Below, piece after piece: positions 1-10,319 of a stretch of 64,000 bases of DNA. The stretch is from Citreicoccus inhibens. Its GTDB lineage: Bacteria; Myxococcota; Myxococcia; Myxococcales; Myxococcaceae. The notes below the pieces were generated by a model that saw nothing but the letters and a program-made list of their open reading frames with translations, ran no database searches and had not been told where the DNA came from. The position numbers and the translations under genes were made by a program. The DNA lies in NCBI RefSeq assembly GCF_019039035.1, contig NZ_JAHNZT010000027.1, positions 1 to 64,000 of the forward strand, read 5' to 3'. Position 1 is the first letter of the stretch; each line of letters starts with the position of its first letter.

Positions 1-34
1 TGTTGAATTGTGGGTTGTTTTTTATTTTGTGTTA
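1..34. other. AT-rich, C-free stretch joined to bioB
   Basis: The first 34 bases contain 9 G and no C on the + strand, about 26% GC, in a region otherwise far richer in GC. The change is abrupt and falls exactly where the biotin synthase reading frame breaks. It could be the end of an inserted element, a chimeric contig end or a true deletion junction. No terminal repeat can be confirmed because the sequence stops here. Confidence 0.6.
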
Positions 35-403
35 GGCCGCGCCCATGCAGAAGCGGGTGGCACCGGCCGCGCGCGCCTGCGACGCGGACTTGAGCACCTC
101 CGGCACCGACATCAGCTTCTCCGCCTGGACCCCCGTCTTGTAGCGCGCCGCCTGCGGGCAGTACGCGCAGTCCTCCGGGCACCCGCCCGTCTTGATGGAC
201 AGGAGCGAGCAGAGCTGGACCTTGTTCTCCTGGAACACGGCCCGGTGCACCGTCTGCGCCCGGTACACCAGCTCCAGCAGCGGCAGCTTATAGAGCGCGC
301 GAACCTCGGCGAGCGACCAGTCGTGCCGCACGCTCACGCCCGGAGGCGGCGCGGCGACGTGGTGGGCGTGGCCGTGGAAGGACTCGCTGGCGGACTCGGA
401 CAT
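32..403 (-). pseudogene. bioB: Biotin synthase, N-terminal fragment (truncated)
   Basis: BioB is a radical-SAM enzyme that inserts sulfur into dethiobiotin in the last step of biotin synthesis. The 123 visible residues carry the family N-terminus, including the radical-SAM cluster motif in [16 protein letters not shown] and the downstream block ATRFCMGAA. Full-length BioB is normally about 320-350 residues and continues with Trp-Arg after this block. Here a TAA stop (positions 34-32) follows at once, inside the AT-rich window edge, so about two thirds of the enzyme is missing. The start is the ATG at 403, because a GAGGAG ribosome site lies just upstream; a longer in-frame extension to 610 has no support. 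The gene is divergent from radA with about 205 bp between the starts. The break may be biological or an assembly edge. Confidence 0.85.
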
Positions 404-608
404 GGGCTCCTCGAGCAGGCGGGTGAGGGGCGCGACCCTGCGCGGTGCGCCGGGCATTGTCAACGCTGTCGCGAGAACAGGTTGACGACTTCCGGGCGAA
501 GCGTTGGCCTCCGTCCGTCTCGCCTTGACACCCGCTCGGCCGCCGAGCGGGCGGCCCGGAGGCAACGAGTCAGAGAAACGTCGGGGGTCTGGGGTAGACA
601 CCCAACCC

Positions 609-1970
609 ATGGCGAAGGCGAAGACGCACTACACCTGCCAGGCGTGCGGGTATCAGTCGGCGAAGTGGCTCGGGAAGTGCCCGGACTGTGGCGCGTGGAG
701 CTCCTTGGTGGAGGAGTCCGAGGCGAAGGCGGAGGACAAGCGCCCGGCCTGGGGCGCCTCGGGCGGTGCGGCGAAGCCGGTGCTGCTCCAGGACGTGACG
801 GGGGAGACGGAGGCGCGGCGCCAGACGGGTATCGCCGAGTTCGACCGGGTGCTGGGCGGCGGCGTGGTGTCCGGCTCGCTCGTGCTCCTGGGCGGAGACC
901 CCGGCATCGGCAAGTCCACGCTGCTGCTCGCGGCGCTGGACCGGTTGGCGCGCCACGGCCCGGTGCTCTACGTCTCGGGTGAAGAGAGCCTCCGCCAGAC
1001 GAAGATGCGCGCCGAGCGCCTGCGCGTGGAGAGCCCCGCCATCCACCTGTTCGCGGAGACGGACGCGGAGCGCATCCTGAACGCGGCCGAGGCGCTCAAG
1101 CCCCAGGCGCTGGTCGTGGACTCCATCCAGACCATGTACCTGCCGGACCTGGGCAACGCCCCGGGCAGCATCACCCAGGTGCGCGAGGTGGCCGGGCGGC
1201 TGATGGCCTTCGCCAAGCGCAGCGGCGTGCCCACCTTCATCGTGGGCCACGTCACGAAGGAGGGTTCCATCGCGGGCCCGCGCGTGCTCGAGCACATGGT
1301 GGACACCGTCCTCTACTTCGAGGGCGAGCGCGGCCACCCGTTCCGCATCCTGCGCGCGCACAAGAACCGCTTCGGCTCCACCAACGAGATTGGCGTCTTC
1401 GAGATGAAGGGCGCGGGGCTGATGGAGGTGCCGGACCCCTCCGCCCTCTTCCTGTCCGAGCGGCCCACGGGCAAGTCCGGCAGCGTGGTGACGAGCACGC
1501 TCAACGGCACCCGGCCCCTGCTCGTGGAGGTGCAGGCGCTGGTGGCGCCCACGGGCTACGGCACCGCGCGGCGAACGGCCATCGGCGTGGACGGCAACCG
1601 CGTGGCGCTCTTGGCCGCCGTGCTGGAGAAGAAGGAGGAGATTCCGCTCGTGGGCTGCGACCTCTTCGTCAACGTCGCCGGCGGCATGCAGTTGAGCGAG
1701 CCCGCGTGCGACCTCGCCGTGTGCGCGGCGCTGGTCAGCAGCCTCCAGAACCGCCCCCTCGACGGCAAGACGTTGGTGCTGGGCGAGGTGGGGCTCGCCG
1801 GGGAGGTGCGCGCGGTGGGCCAGGTGGAGCCTCGACTCGCCGAGGCCGCGAAGATGGGCTTCCAGCGCGCGGTGCTGCCGCTGGGGAGCGCGCGCCGCGT
1901 GGAGGGCTCGCGGCTCCAGCTCGTCGGCGTGGAGACGCTCGGCGAGGCGCTGACCGCCATGTTCGACTGA
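609..1970 (+). CDS. radA: DNA repair ATPase RadA/Sms
   Basis: RadA is a RecA-like, DnaB-type motor that drives branch migration during recombinational repair. The 453-residue product has the usual length and order: an N-terminal zinc finger (Cys10, Cys13, Cys24, Cys27), a Walker A motif [10 protein letters not shown] around residues 95-104, the RadA-specific KNRFGS motif about residue 250, and a Lon-like C-terminal domain. The ATG at 609 was chosen because the zinc finger follows directly, as in other RadA proteins; the frame is open further upstream to 504 but that stretch resembles nothing. It stands alone, divergent from bioB. Confidence 0.97.
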   Translation: MAKAKTHYTCQACGYQSAKWLGKCPDCGAWSSLVEESEAKAEDKRPAWGASGGAAKPVLLQDVTGETEARRQTGIAEFDRVLGGGVVSGSLVLLGGDPGIGKSTLLLAALDRLARHGPVLYVSGEESLRQTKMRAERLRVESPAIHLFAETDAERILNAAEALKPQALVVDSIQTMYLPDLGNAPGSITQVREVAGRLMAFAKRSGVPTFIVGHVTKEGSIAGPRVLEHMVDTVLYFEGERGHPFRILRAHKNRFGSTNEIGVFEMKGAGLMEVPDPSALFLSERPTGKSGSVVTSTLNGTRPLLVEVQALVAPTGYGTARRTAIGVDGNRVALLAAVLEKKEEIPLVGCDLFVNVAGGMQLSEPACDLAVCAALVSSLQNRPLDGKTLVLGEVGLAGEVRAVGQVEPRLAEAAKMGFQRAVLPLGSARRVEGSRLQLVGVETLGEALTAMFD

Positions 1971-1993
1971 ACGCCCCCCTTCCCGCTGGCGCC

Positions 1994-2010
1994 ATTCACT
2001 TGAAGTGAAT
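1994..2010. promoter_or_regulatory. 17-bp AT-rich inverted repeat upstream of small lipoprotein
   Basis: ATTCACTT-G-AAGTGAAT is a perfect 8-bp dyad around one central base, starting 24 bp after the radA stop and 72 bp before the next start. It is much more AT-rich than its surroundings and is followed by another partial repeat of the TTCA unit. It may be an operator or a weak terminator for radA; a T-tract is lacking, so an operator is preferred. Confidence 0.4.
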
Positions 2011-2081
2011 TTCATTTCACGATGCGATGAGGCTCCCGGCATGCGCCAGACGAGGCGCCCGGTCCGCGACAGGGAGCGACC

Positions 2082-2396
2082 ATGAAGCGCTGGATGACGT
2101 GGGCAGCAGTGGGGCTGGCGGCCTTCATCCTCGGGGCATGTGGCGACGTGGGGAGCGTGGAGCCCGTGGACGAGGCGCCGGCCCAGGTGGAGCAGGGCAT
2201 CGGCACGTCGCCGCTGTGCACATCCGGGCAGACGTTGCAGGGCAAGACGGAGGTGACGGGCACCTGCGGGACGTGTACCCAGGGAGGCGCCGCGGGGTCC
2301 AAGGGCGCCTACTATGAGGCGTGCTGCGGCTCCGGTGGCTGCACCGGCTGGAAGCTCATCAAGGCGGTCTGCGTGACGCCCTGTGAGCTGAACTGA
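2082..2396 (+). CDS. Small Cys-rich lipoprotein
   Basis: The 104-residue product begins with MKRW, a hydrophobic segment and a lipobox ending ILGAC near residue 20, so it is expected to be lipidated and anchored in the envelope. The mature part has eight cysteines in its last 60 residues (patterns CGTC, ACC, GGC, VCVTPC), suggesting a disulfide-braced small domain. A GGGAGCGACC stretch precedes the ATG and can serve as ribosome site. No family could be recognised. It lies between radA and a sensor kinase gene that starts 43 bp downstream, so cotranscription with the kinase is possible. The upstream inverted repeat at 1994-2010 may control it. Confidence 0.8.
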   Translation: MKRWMTWAAVGLAAFILGACGDVGSVEPVDEAPAQVEQGIGTSPLCTSGQTLQGKTEVTGTCGTCTQGGAAGSKGAYYEACCGSGGCTGWKLIKAVCVTPCELN

Positions 2397-2439
2397 GCCC
2401 CGGTGGGGGCAACGAGGAGGGCCGGAAGGCTCCGCGCGG

Positions 2440-3942
2440 ATGAGGCGTCCCTTTGCATCCTCGCGCCCGTGGGAGGCGCTCGGCTCGCTGTCGGCGCGGC
2501 TCCTCGTCGCGTTCCTCGTGCCCACCCTGCTCTTCCTCACGCTCGCGGGCGTCACGGTGTACGCGCTGGCGCGCGCGAGCCTGGAGGACGAGCTGGGCGC
2601 CAGCCTGTCCGCGCTGGCCGCGGCCACGGCCAGTCAGGTGAATGGCGAGCGCATGCTCACCATCGAGCCGGGAGACGACCAGGGGGGGACGCGTACGTGG
2701 CGCGCGCTCGCGCGGCTCCTGGACGGCGTGCGCACGGCCAGCGGCGTGCGGCGCATCTACGCGGTGGACACGGCGGGCCGCGTGCGCGCGGACTCCGCCG
2801 GCAGCCTGCCCGTGGGCGCCGAGGTGCCCGAACTCGCGAGGGACCGCCTGGAGCTGTCGCGCGTCTTCGCGGGCAAACGCGCGGCCAGCCAGGTGCTCTT
2901 CACGGGCTCGGACGGGCTGCTCTACAAGACGGGCTACGCGCCCATCCTCCAGGATGGACAGGTGGTGGGCGCGGTGGGCGTGGAGGGCAGCGCCGCATAC
3001 TTCGTCCCGCTGCGCCGGCTGGGGCGCGCCTTCGCGGTGGCGAGCGCGGTGGCGCTCCTGGTGCTGGCGCTCATCGCGGTGCTCACCGCGCGCGGGTTCG
3101 CGCGGCCGCTGGGCCGGCTGATGGACTCGGCGCTGCGCATTGGCCGAGGCGACCTGACGACGCCCGTGCCCCCCGAGCCCACGCGCGAGATTGGCGTGCT
3201 CGCGCGCGAGCTGGAGGAGATGCGCCGCGCGCTGGAGGGGCGAGACCGGCAACTCAAGCTCATGCTCGCCGGCGTGGCCCACGAAGTGCGCAACCCGCTG
3301 GGCGGCATCGCGCTGTTCAGCGGCCTTCTGGAGGAGGACCTCCAGGCGGGCTCGCACGCGGAGGCCGGGGCGCACGTCGCGCGCATCCAACGCGAGGTGG
3401 CGTACCTGCAGCGCATCGTCGAGGACTTCCTCGCCTTCGCGCGCGAGCAACCCCTGGCGCGCGAGCCCGTGGAGGCGCCCGCGCTCGTGGACGGCGCGTG
3501 TGAGCTGCTCTCGATGGAGGCCGCGGCCCGAGGCGTGGTGCTGGAGGTGGAGGCCGCGCCCGCGCGCCTGGAGGCGGATGGGAGCCTGCTCACGGCCGCG
3601 CTGGTGAACCTGGTGAAGAACGCGGTGCAGGCCTCGCCGTCCGGAGCGCCCGTGCGCGTGACGGGCCAGGCCCAGGACGGGCGCTACACCATCCACGTGC
3701 GAGACCAGGGGCCCGGCGTCCCGGAGGCCCAGCGCGAGCGCATCTTCGAACCCTTCTTCACCACCCGCGAGCAGGGCACCGGCCTGGGCCTGCCGCTGGC
3801 GCGCAAGATTGCCCGCGCGCATGGCGGCGAGCTGGCGCTGACGTCTCAGCCCGGCGCCACCACGTTCCTGCTCACCCTGCCGCTGGCGCCCCAGGAGCCT
3901 CCGGACTCAGCGCCACCGCGTCCTCGTCCTCGTGGACGTTGA
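2440..3942 (+). CDS. Membrane sensor histidine kinase (HAMP-HisKA-HATPase)
   Basis: This 500-residue protein is a classical inner-membrane kinase. It has TM1 about residues 20-42, a periplasmic sensing region about 45-190, TM2 about 198-217, a HAMP linker, a HisKA domain with His281 in GVAHEVRNPLGG, and an ATPase domain with N box (LVNLVKNAVQAS), G1 (DQGPGVP) and G2 (GTGLGLPLA). No response regulator is adjacent, so its partner lies elsewhere. The last 71 bp are also read on the other strand as the C-terminus of a chemoreceptor gene. The Pro/Arg-rich tail encoded there (after LTLPLAP) is outside the conserved fold and probably exists only because of that overlap. Confidence 0.93.
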   Translation: MRRPFASSRPWEALGSLSARLLVAFLVPTLLFLTLAGVTVYALARASLEDELGASLSALAAATASQVNGERMLTIEPGDDQGGTRTWRALARLLDGVRTASGVRRIYAVDTAGRVRADSAGSLPVGAEVPELARDRLELSRVFAGKRAASQVLFTGSDGLLYKTGYAPILQDGQVVGAVGVEGSAAYFVPLRRLGRAFAVASAVALLVLALIAVLTARGFARPLGRLMDSALRIGRGDLTTPVPPEPTREIGVLARELEEMRRALEGRDRQLKLMLAGVAHEVRNPLGGIALFSGLLEEDLQAGSHAEAGAHVARIQREVAYLQRIVEDFLAFAREQPLAREPVEAPALVDGACELLSMEAAARGVVLEVEAAPARLEADGSLLTAALVNLVKNAVQASPSGAPVRVTGQAQDGRYTIHVRDQGPGVPEAQRERIFEPFFTTREQGTGLGLPLARKIARAHGGELALTSQPGATTFLLTLPLAPQEPPDSAPPRPRPRGR

Positions 3943-5722
3943 ACTGCTCCGCCATCCGCGCCACTTCGTGTGACACGGACTGGAGCGCGCGGGTGGCCTC
4001 GCGGGTGGACTCCAGGCGCGTGAGCGTGGCGCCCATGATTTGGGACAGCTCACCGATGGCGGTGAACACCTGGGTGAAGCCCGCGTTCTGCGCCGTGACG
4101 GCGGAGGCAATCTGGCGCGCGGCGGTGGAGCTCTCCTGCGAGATGCGCGACAGCGCGCGCAGCGAGTCCCCCGAGGCGCGCATCTGCTCCAGCCCCTCGG
4201 ACACCTGGGCCTCGCCCACCATGCCCATGCGGGCCGCGTCGCCGATGCCGCGGCTGATCTCCAGGAGGATGGCGTGGATGCGCCGCGTGGCCTGGATGGA
4301 CTGGTTGGACAGTCCGCGCATCTCCTGCGCCACCACCGCGAAGCCCCGCCCCGCCTCGCCCGAGCGCGCCGCCTCGATGGCCGCGTTCACCGCCAGGAGG
4401 TGGGACTGGTCCGCCAGGTCCTTCACCGCCTCGGTGATTTCGCCAATCTGCGTGGTGCTGTCCGCGAGCCGCGACAGCCGCTGCTGGATGCCGTCCACGG
4501 CGCCGCGGATGGCGGTGAGGCCCTTGAGGCTCTGCGCCACGGCCTCTTCGCCGGTGCGGCCCAGCTCCTCGGCGCGCGCGGCCACCAGGAGCACGGACTC
4601 CGCGCGCTGCGCCGCCGCGACCGAGGTGCGCTTGATCTCCTCGCTCGTCACCTGCGCCTCGCGCAGGGCGGCCGCCTGCCGGGTGATGCTCTCGCGCTGC
4701 TCGTCGTTGGCGGTGCTCAAGTGGCCGCCGGCCTCGCTCAACTGGGACGCGGAGGCCTGCAAGGCCCGAGGCAGGCGCCGCAGCTTCGCGAGCACGGCGT
4801 TCATGCCCGCGGCCAGGTCGCCAATCTCGTCGGTGGACACCCACGCGGGGGCCTGCGCGCGGCCCGCCGCCAGGGACTCGATGGCCGTGCGCACCGCGCC
4901 CGCCGCGCTCGCCTGCCGCCGCGCCAGCAGCCACGTGGTGGCCGTGGGCAGGAGCAGGAGGATGCCGCCCACCCACGCCAGGGCCCAGCCCAGCTCGGAC
5001 GCGAGCGCGTCCCCCAGCGCCATCACCCGGGCCGCCGAGCGGTGCGCCCCATCCGCCACCATCTGCGCCATCAGCGTGTCCCGCAGGTGCAGGAGCTTCA
5101 TCACCACCACGCACCCACTGAGCATGAGCGTGGAGAGCGTGGAGCCCACGAAGGTGAAGGGCAGGAACCACGCGAGCCGGGGCCAGGACAGCCCCCTCCC
5201 CGCCAGCACCACCTCCGGCTGACGGCGCTGCTCGGCCAGGGCCAGCGGCAGGAGGGCCCGCTCCAGCGTGATGCAGATGGGAAAGCCGAGCACCACGCCA
5301 CACGCCAGCCCGATGAGCGTGCCCACGCCCACGCGGAACAGGTCCTTCTGGAACCACAGGCACACGGGCAGGCTGAAGAAGAACCCGCCCAGCGTCCACG
5401 CCACGCACGATGACGCCAGCGCCGCGCGCCACGGCAGCCGCAGGATGCGCTCCAGCCTCGCGCCCGGCGCATCCGCGACGCGCGTGCGCAGGGCATGCGC
5501 GAGCAACCCGCGCAGGGTGACGTAGGGATAGAGGAGGCCCAGCAAGACGACGATGGGCGGCAGCACCACGGCGACCGCGAGCACGCCGTCGCGGCCCGAC
5601 ACGCCCATGGTCATCCCGTTCAGGTACGCGGCCACGGGAGCCACCGGCAGCACCCAGGCCGTGAAGACACCGAGCGCACGCCGGGAATGCACCCGGATGT
5701 CATTCTCTTCTTCCTCACGCAT
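3872..5722 (-). CDS. Methyl-accepting chemotaxis protein without periplasmic sensor
   Basis: The 616-residue product ends in a chemoreceptor signalling domain. The hairpin tip matches the family closely (ITEAVKDLADQSHLLAVNAA followed by IEAARSGEAGRGFAVVAQEM), so it should form trimers of dimers and engage a CheA/CheW complex. The N-terminal 290 residues hold about six hydrophobic segments with short loops and no extracellular ligand domain; a HAMP-like stretch follows near residues 270-320. It may sense something in or at the membrane. The ATG at 5722 gives MREEEEND. The gene is convergent with the upstream-listed kinase and overlaps its 3' end by 71 bp. No che genes are nearby. Confidence 0.92.
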   Translation of the reverse strand: MREEEENDIRVHSRRALGVFTAWVLPVAPVAAYLNGMTMGVSGRDGVLAVAVVLPPIVVLLGLLYPYVTLRGLLAHALRTRVADAPGARLERILRLPWRAALASSCVAWTLGGFFFSLPVCLWFQKDLFRVGVGTLIGLACGVVLGFPICITLERALLPLALAEQRRQPEVVLAGRGLSWPRLAWFLPFTFVGSTLSTLMLSGCVVVMKLLHLRDTLMAQMVADGAHRSAARVMALGDALASELGWALAWVGGILLLLPTATTWLLARRQASAAGAVRTAIESLAAGRAQAPAWVSTDEIGDLAAGMNAVLAKLRRLPRALQASASQLSEAGGHLSTANDEQRESITRQAAALREAQVTSEEIKRTSVAAAQRAESVLLVAARAEELGRTGEEAVAQSLKGLTAIRGAVDGIQQRLSRLADSTTQIGEITEAVKDLADQSHLLAVNAAIEAARSGEAGRGFAVVAQEMRGLSNQSIQATRRIHAILLEISRGIGDAARMGMVGEAQVSEGLEQMRASGDSLRALSRISQESSTAARQIASAVTAQNAGFTQVFTAIGELSQIMGATLTRLESTREATRALQSVSHEVARMAEQFNVHEDEDAVALSPEAPGAPAAG

Positions 5723-5950
5723 GGACGCGGCGCCCCCTCGTGGGCCCTCCGCGTCGCGTCAGTGGAGGCGCGCGGCGCTCGGCCCGGCCTCAACACTGGC
5801 CCTCGTGGCCGACCTCCGCAGCGCATCGCGACGAAAGTCCGGCGCGCTGCCGGCTGGCCGACACGATTCTTCGCGGGGACGCGAGCCAGCGGACACGCGC
5901 CGCGCCTCCGCGGTCCGGAGTCCGAGTCGCAGGGTGTGCGTCGCCGTCCG

Positions 5951-6754
5951 TCAATCGGAGACGCACGCGGCGATGGCCGTGGCGTACAGCCGCAGCACCG
6001 TGCGCGCCGCGACCTCCACGCGCGCGGGCTCGTCGGTGGTGTCGTCGGTGGCGAGCTTGATGAGCTCCAGCGCCTCGTCCGGATGCGCGTCGTCGTAGCG
6101 CGCGTGCGCCTTGAGCCACATCATCGACGTCGCGTCGATGCGCGCCCCATCGTCCGCGTAGGCTCGAAAGGGCTGCTCCACCTCGCGGGTCCACACGCCG
6201 GTGATGCCCTCGATGGCCCAGTTGGACGCGGCCACGCCCTCGGCCAACGTGCCGCGCGCGCACACCTCCACGAGGTAGTCATGCAGCGCGGCGACCTCCG
6301 GCAGCGGCTCTTGCTGGAAGAGCGCGGCCGGCTCCACGCCGATGGCGCGCACCCAGTCGATGTACCACTCGGCGTGCCGCGCCTCGACGGCCAGGTTGCG
6401 CAACAGCCACCGCCGCGCGCTCGCGTCGCCCTCGCGCTTGCCGTACGTCGTCTTCACCAGCGACAGCGCCATGTATTTGGGGAAGGCCTCGACGATGACG
6501 AAGAACTGGCTCAGGACCCGGCGCCAGCACCGCAGCGGGGGATGCTCGCCGCGCGCCGTCTCCGCGAACAGCGCGGGCCAACAGGCCGCGCGCCACTCGG
6601 GCTCCAGCCGCGCCAGCACGGTCCGCAACCACTCGGGATGCGGCGTGGCCCTCAACTCGGCGGGGGCGTAGCGCCCACCCTCCGCGCCCGCCCGCGACGC
6701 CACGGCAACCCGGCCTGGCGCCGGATGCGCGCCCCCTTGCCCTGTGAACGACAT
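5951..6754 (-). CDS. TenA/PqqC-fold (haem-oxygenase-like) iron-containing protein
   Basis: This 267-residue helical protein resembles the iron-containing redox branch of the TenA/PqqC/haem-oxygenase-like fold. Supporting stretches are SQFFVIVEAFPKYMALSL, the metal-ligand-like EARHAEWYIDW and the aromatic WAIEGITGVWTREVE. These proteins bind one or two irons, or act as thiaminase-like hydrolases, so the substrate cannot be named. The ATG at 6754 was preferred over 6856 because a GGGAGGGGGAG ribosome site precedes it and the extra upstream residues are low-complexity. It lies in a minus-strand run between the chemoreceptor and the Nudix gene, about 200 bp from each. Confidence 0.65.
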   Translation of the reverse strand: MSFTGQGGAHPAPGRVAVASRAGAEGGRYAPAELRATPHPEWLRTVLARLEPEWRAACWPALFAETARGEHPPLRCWRRVLSQFFVIVEAFPKYMALSLVKTTYGKREGDASARRWLLRNLAVEARHAEWYIDWVRAIGVEPAALFQQEPLPEVAALHDYLVEVCARGTLAEGVAASNWAIEGITGVWTREVEQPFRAYADDGARIDATSMMWLKAHARYDDAHPDEALELIKLATDDTTDEPARVEVAARTVLRLYATAIAACVSD

Positions 6755-6954
6755 GGAACTCCCCCTCCCGGTCTCCCGGGGAGCAATGGGCCTTCCCTTC
6801 GGCCCTCGCCCAACCCGACCCCTCCTAGGGTGGATACAACTTTCCGCTTCGGCCATACCCCCAGGGCCCGGCCTCGCACGAAGCGCGCCGGATGTGGCCC
6901 CGCGGAAGGCCGCGGGTGTTCAGCGGGGACCGCCGGCCCGTCCCCGGAGTGCCG

Positions 6955-7518
6955 TCACGCGATGCGGCGGGCCTTCTCCAGCAAGCGGCGCAGCGGGGCC
7001 TCGTCGGCCCGGGCGAGCGCCTCGTCCCACGTGAGCCACTGCGCACCGAATGACTCCGCGGGGTCATGCGCGAGGGCTTCAGGGTTGTCCGCCACGAAGA
7101 GGAAGCGCACGTCGAGGTGCTCGTGGCCGGGCTCGTCCTTGCGCGCGGGAATGGCGTGCACGTCCACGTCCAGCGGCACGGGCGCGGCGGGATGCAGCCT
7201 CACGCGGCAGCCCGTCTCCTCGCGCGCCTCGCGCAGCGCGGTGGCCTCCATGCGTCCGCCGTCGGCGGGCTCGGCGTGGCCTCCGGGCTGGAGCCAACGC
7301 TTCACCTTGGCGTGGAGCAACATCACGAGGCGCTGCCCTTTGGGGTCCACCACCACGGCGCTTCCGGTGAAGTGCGCGGGGGCCTGCGCGCGCGAGAACG
7401 GCTGGGGCAACACGGCGGCGAAGTGGCGCATGCGCTCCAGGTCCTCGCGCTCCTTGTCGTCCTCGGGGACGTGGCGCGCGAGCAGCTCCTGGAGCGGGGA
7501 CACAGAGGCGTCGGACAT
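6955..7518 (-). CDS. Nudix hydrolase
   Basis: The 187-residue product carries a Nudix signature (GGHAEPAD ... ALREAREETGC), whose glutamates bind the metal used to cleave nucleoside-diphosphate-linked substrates. The motif is slightly unusual: the first Glu is replaced by Asp, and the spacer to the REAREE block is two residues longer than the consensus. N- and C-terminal helices frame the fold. Start at ATG 7518 (MSDASVSP); the longer open frame overlaps the divergent regulator. It shares a 148-bp divergent promoter region with the NtrC-type gene at 7667. Substrate is not predictable. Confidence 0.88.
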   Translation of the reverse strand: MSDASVSPLQELLARHVPEDDKEREDLERMRHFAAVLPQPFSRAQAPAHFTGSAVVVDPKGQRLVMLLHAKVKRWLQPGGHAEPADGGRMEATALREAREETGCRVRLHPAAPVPLDVDVHAIPARKDEPGHEHLDVRFLFVADNPEALAHDPAESFGAQWLTWDEALARADEAPLRRLLEKARRIA

Positions 7519-7666
7519 GCGGCGGATAGACACCACTCCCGCGCGCGGCGCCAGCGCCTTCGCATGCCGAGCGTGCGGGCGACCGCGCCCGGTGTAGGGT
7601 GCCACGCCGGGCGCGCGCCCAGGACCCGCGTCCGCGATATTTCTTGCCCCGGAGGCCCGAGCACCC

Positions 7667-9073
<1,407 letters not shown>

Positions 9074-9248
9074 GCCTCGAAAATCCATCACTTCCGCCCT
9101 GGCACCATGACTTTCCACCAGCCCCTCGCCCACCCTCGCCCACCCTCGGGCGCGCCAAGTGCTTGGAGCGCCGGGGCTTTCGTCCACCCGGGGGGATTGG
9201 ATAGGACACGGGCGAGCTGGCATCCGCCTTGCTGAAGGACCCCTGGAG

Positions 9249-10319
9249 ATGAAGCTGCGCGCCCTCGTCATGCTGGCCTGTCTCGCGTTCGGGGCCCCCG
9301 CTGGGGCGGCCTCGGGGCTGGACGTGGCGCGCACGCGGGCCCAGGAAGCGCGCGCGGAGGCCCGCTCGCTGCGCACCCGGCAACAGGCCCTGCGGGAGGA
9401 GCTGAACGGGCTGGCCTCGCGCATCGAGACGCTCAAAGCCGAACACCAGGGGCGGCTGGCCCCAGGCTCGGAGCTGGAGACCGCGCTGCGCCGCTCGCAG
9501 GAGCTGAGCGGGACGCTGACCGGGCTGGCCCAGTCGGTGTCAGGCGCCGAGACCGAGGTGGAGCGCGCCCACCTCACGCTGCACACCGAGCTGTCCGACG
9601 AGCTGTCCCGGCTGCGCGCGGCCTGGGACCGCACCTCGGAGCGGACGCAGCGGACCCAGTTGCTGGAGCAGATGCGCACGGTCCGGATGGAGCGCGAAGC
9701 CGTGCGCGCCGCCCTGCCCGCCTCGCGCGTGCCCGCGCTGAACGAGGCACCGGCGGGAGGGGATGACCCAGAGGACCTGCTCGCGCGCGCGGACACGCTG
9801 CGCGACAGCCAGGACAAGGCGCGGCTGCGGCTCGGCGCCCTGCGTGCCCGCATCACCGAGGTGCGCGAGGAGCGCGACCTGGATCGCCGGATGAACGACT
9901 TCCTCGGCGAGGAGTCGATGTTCGACGAGCACGACCGGCACCTGCGCCTGCGGACGAGCGCGAGCCGGGGGTTCGAGGTGGAGACGACCCAGCGGCGCGG
10001 AGGCGGCTCCCTGGCGGATGCGCCGCCCATGGTGAACGCGGGGGACTCGCCCGGACCGACGACGTCGCCCGGCGAGGAGCCCGGCAAGGGGGGGCCCACG
10101 AGTCCCCCTCTGACGTTCAACACCTACCGGGCGACGGACCGCCGCACGGACGGGGTGGCCCCGCGCGCGCAGGCGCTGGCCTCGGGGGCGCCCGAGGACC
10201 TGGGCGAGCTGGAGGCGGAGGCCTCGCGGCTGGAGTCGCTGGTGCGCGACCTGGATGGCCGCGCCACCGCGTTGGAGCGCCGCGCGAAGGAGCTGATCGC
10301 TCCGGTGCCAGCGCCCTAG
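9249..10319 (+). CDS. Secreted coiled-coil protein, unknown function
   Basis: The product has 356 residues, starting with a signal peptide (MKLRALVMLACLAFGAPAGAAS), so it should be exported. Most of the mature chain is charged heptad-like sequence (about residues 25-230, and 310-350), predicted as coiled coil, separated by a Pro/Gly/Ser-rich linker about 255-305. No enzyme motif is visible. Start at ATG 9249 with an AAGGA ribosome site just upstream. It overlaps by 4 bp the convergent lipoprotein gene ending at 10316. A structural or scaffolding role in the periplasm is a guess only. Confidence 0.75.
   Translation: MKLRALVMLACLAFGAPAGAASGLDVARTRAQEARAEARSLRTRQQALREELNGLASRIETLKAEHQGRLAPGSELETALRRSQELSGTLTGLAQSVSGAETEVERAHLTLHTELSDELSRLRAAWDRTSERTQRTQLLEQMRTVRMEREAVRAALPASRVPALNEAPAGGDDPEDLLARADTLRDSQDKARLRLGALRARITEVREERDLDRRMNDFLGEESMFDEHDRHLRLRTSASRGFEVETTQRRGGGSLADAPPMVNAGDSPGPTTSPGEEPGKGGPTSPPLTFNTYRATDRRTDGVAPRAQALASGAPEDLGELEAEASRLESLVRDLDGRATALERRAKELIAPVPAP

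Noticed and set aside
570-2627. 685-codon minus-strand frame over radA and the small lipoprotein
   Set aside because: It is the antisense shadow of radA; the radA product is unambiguous.
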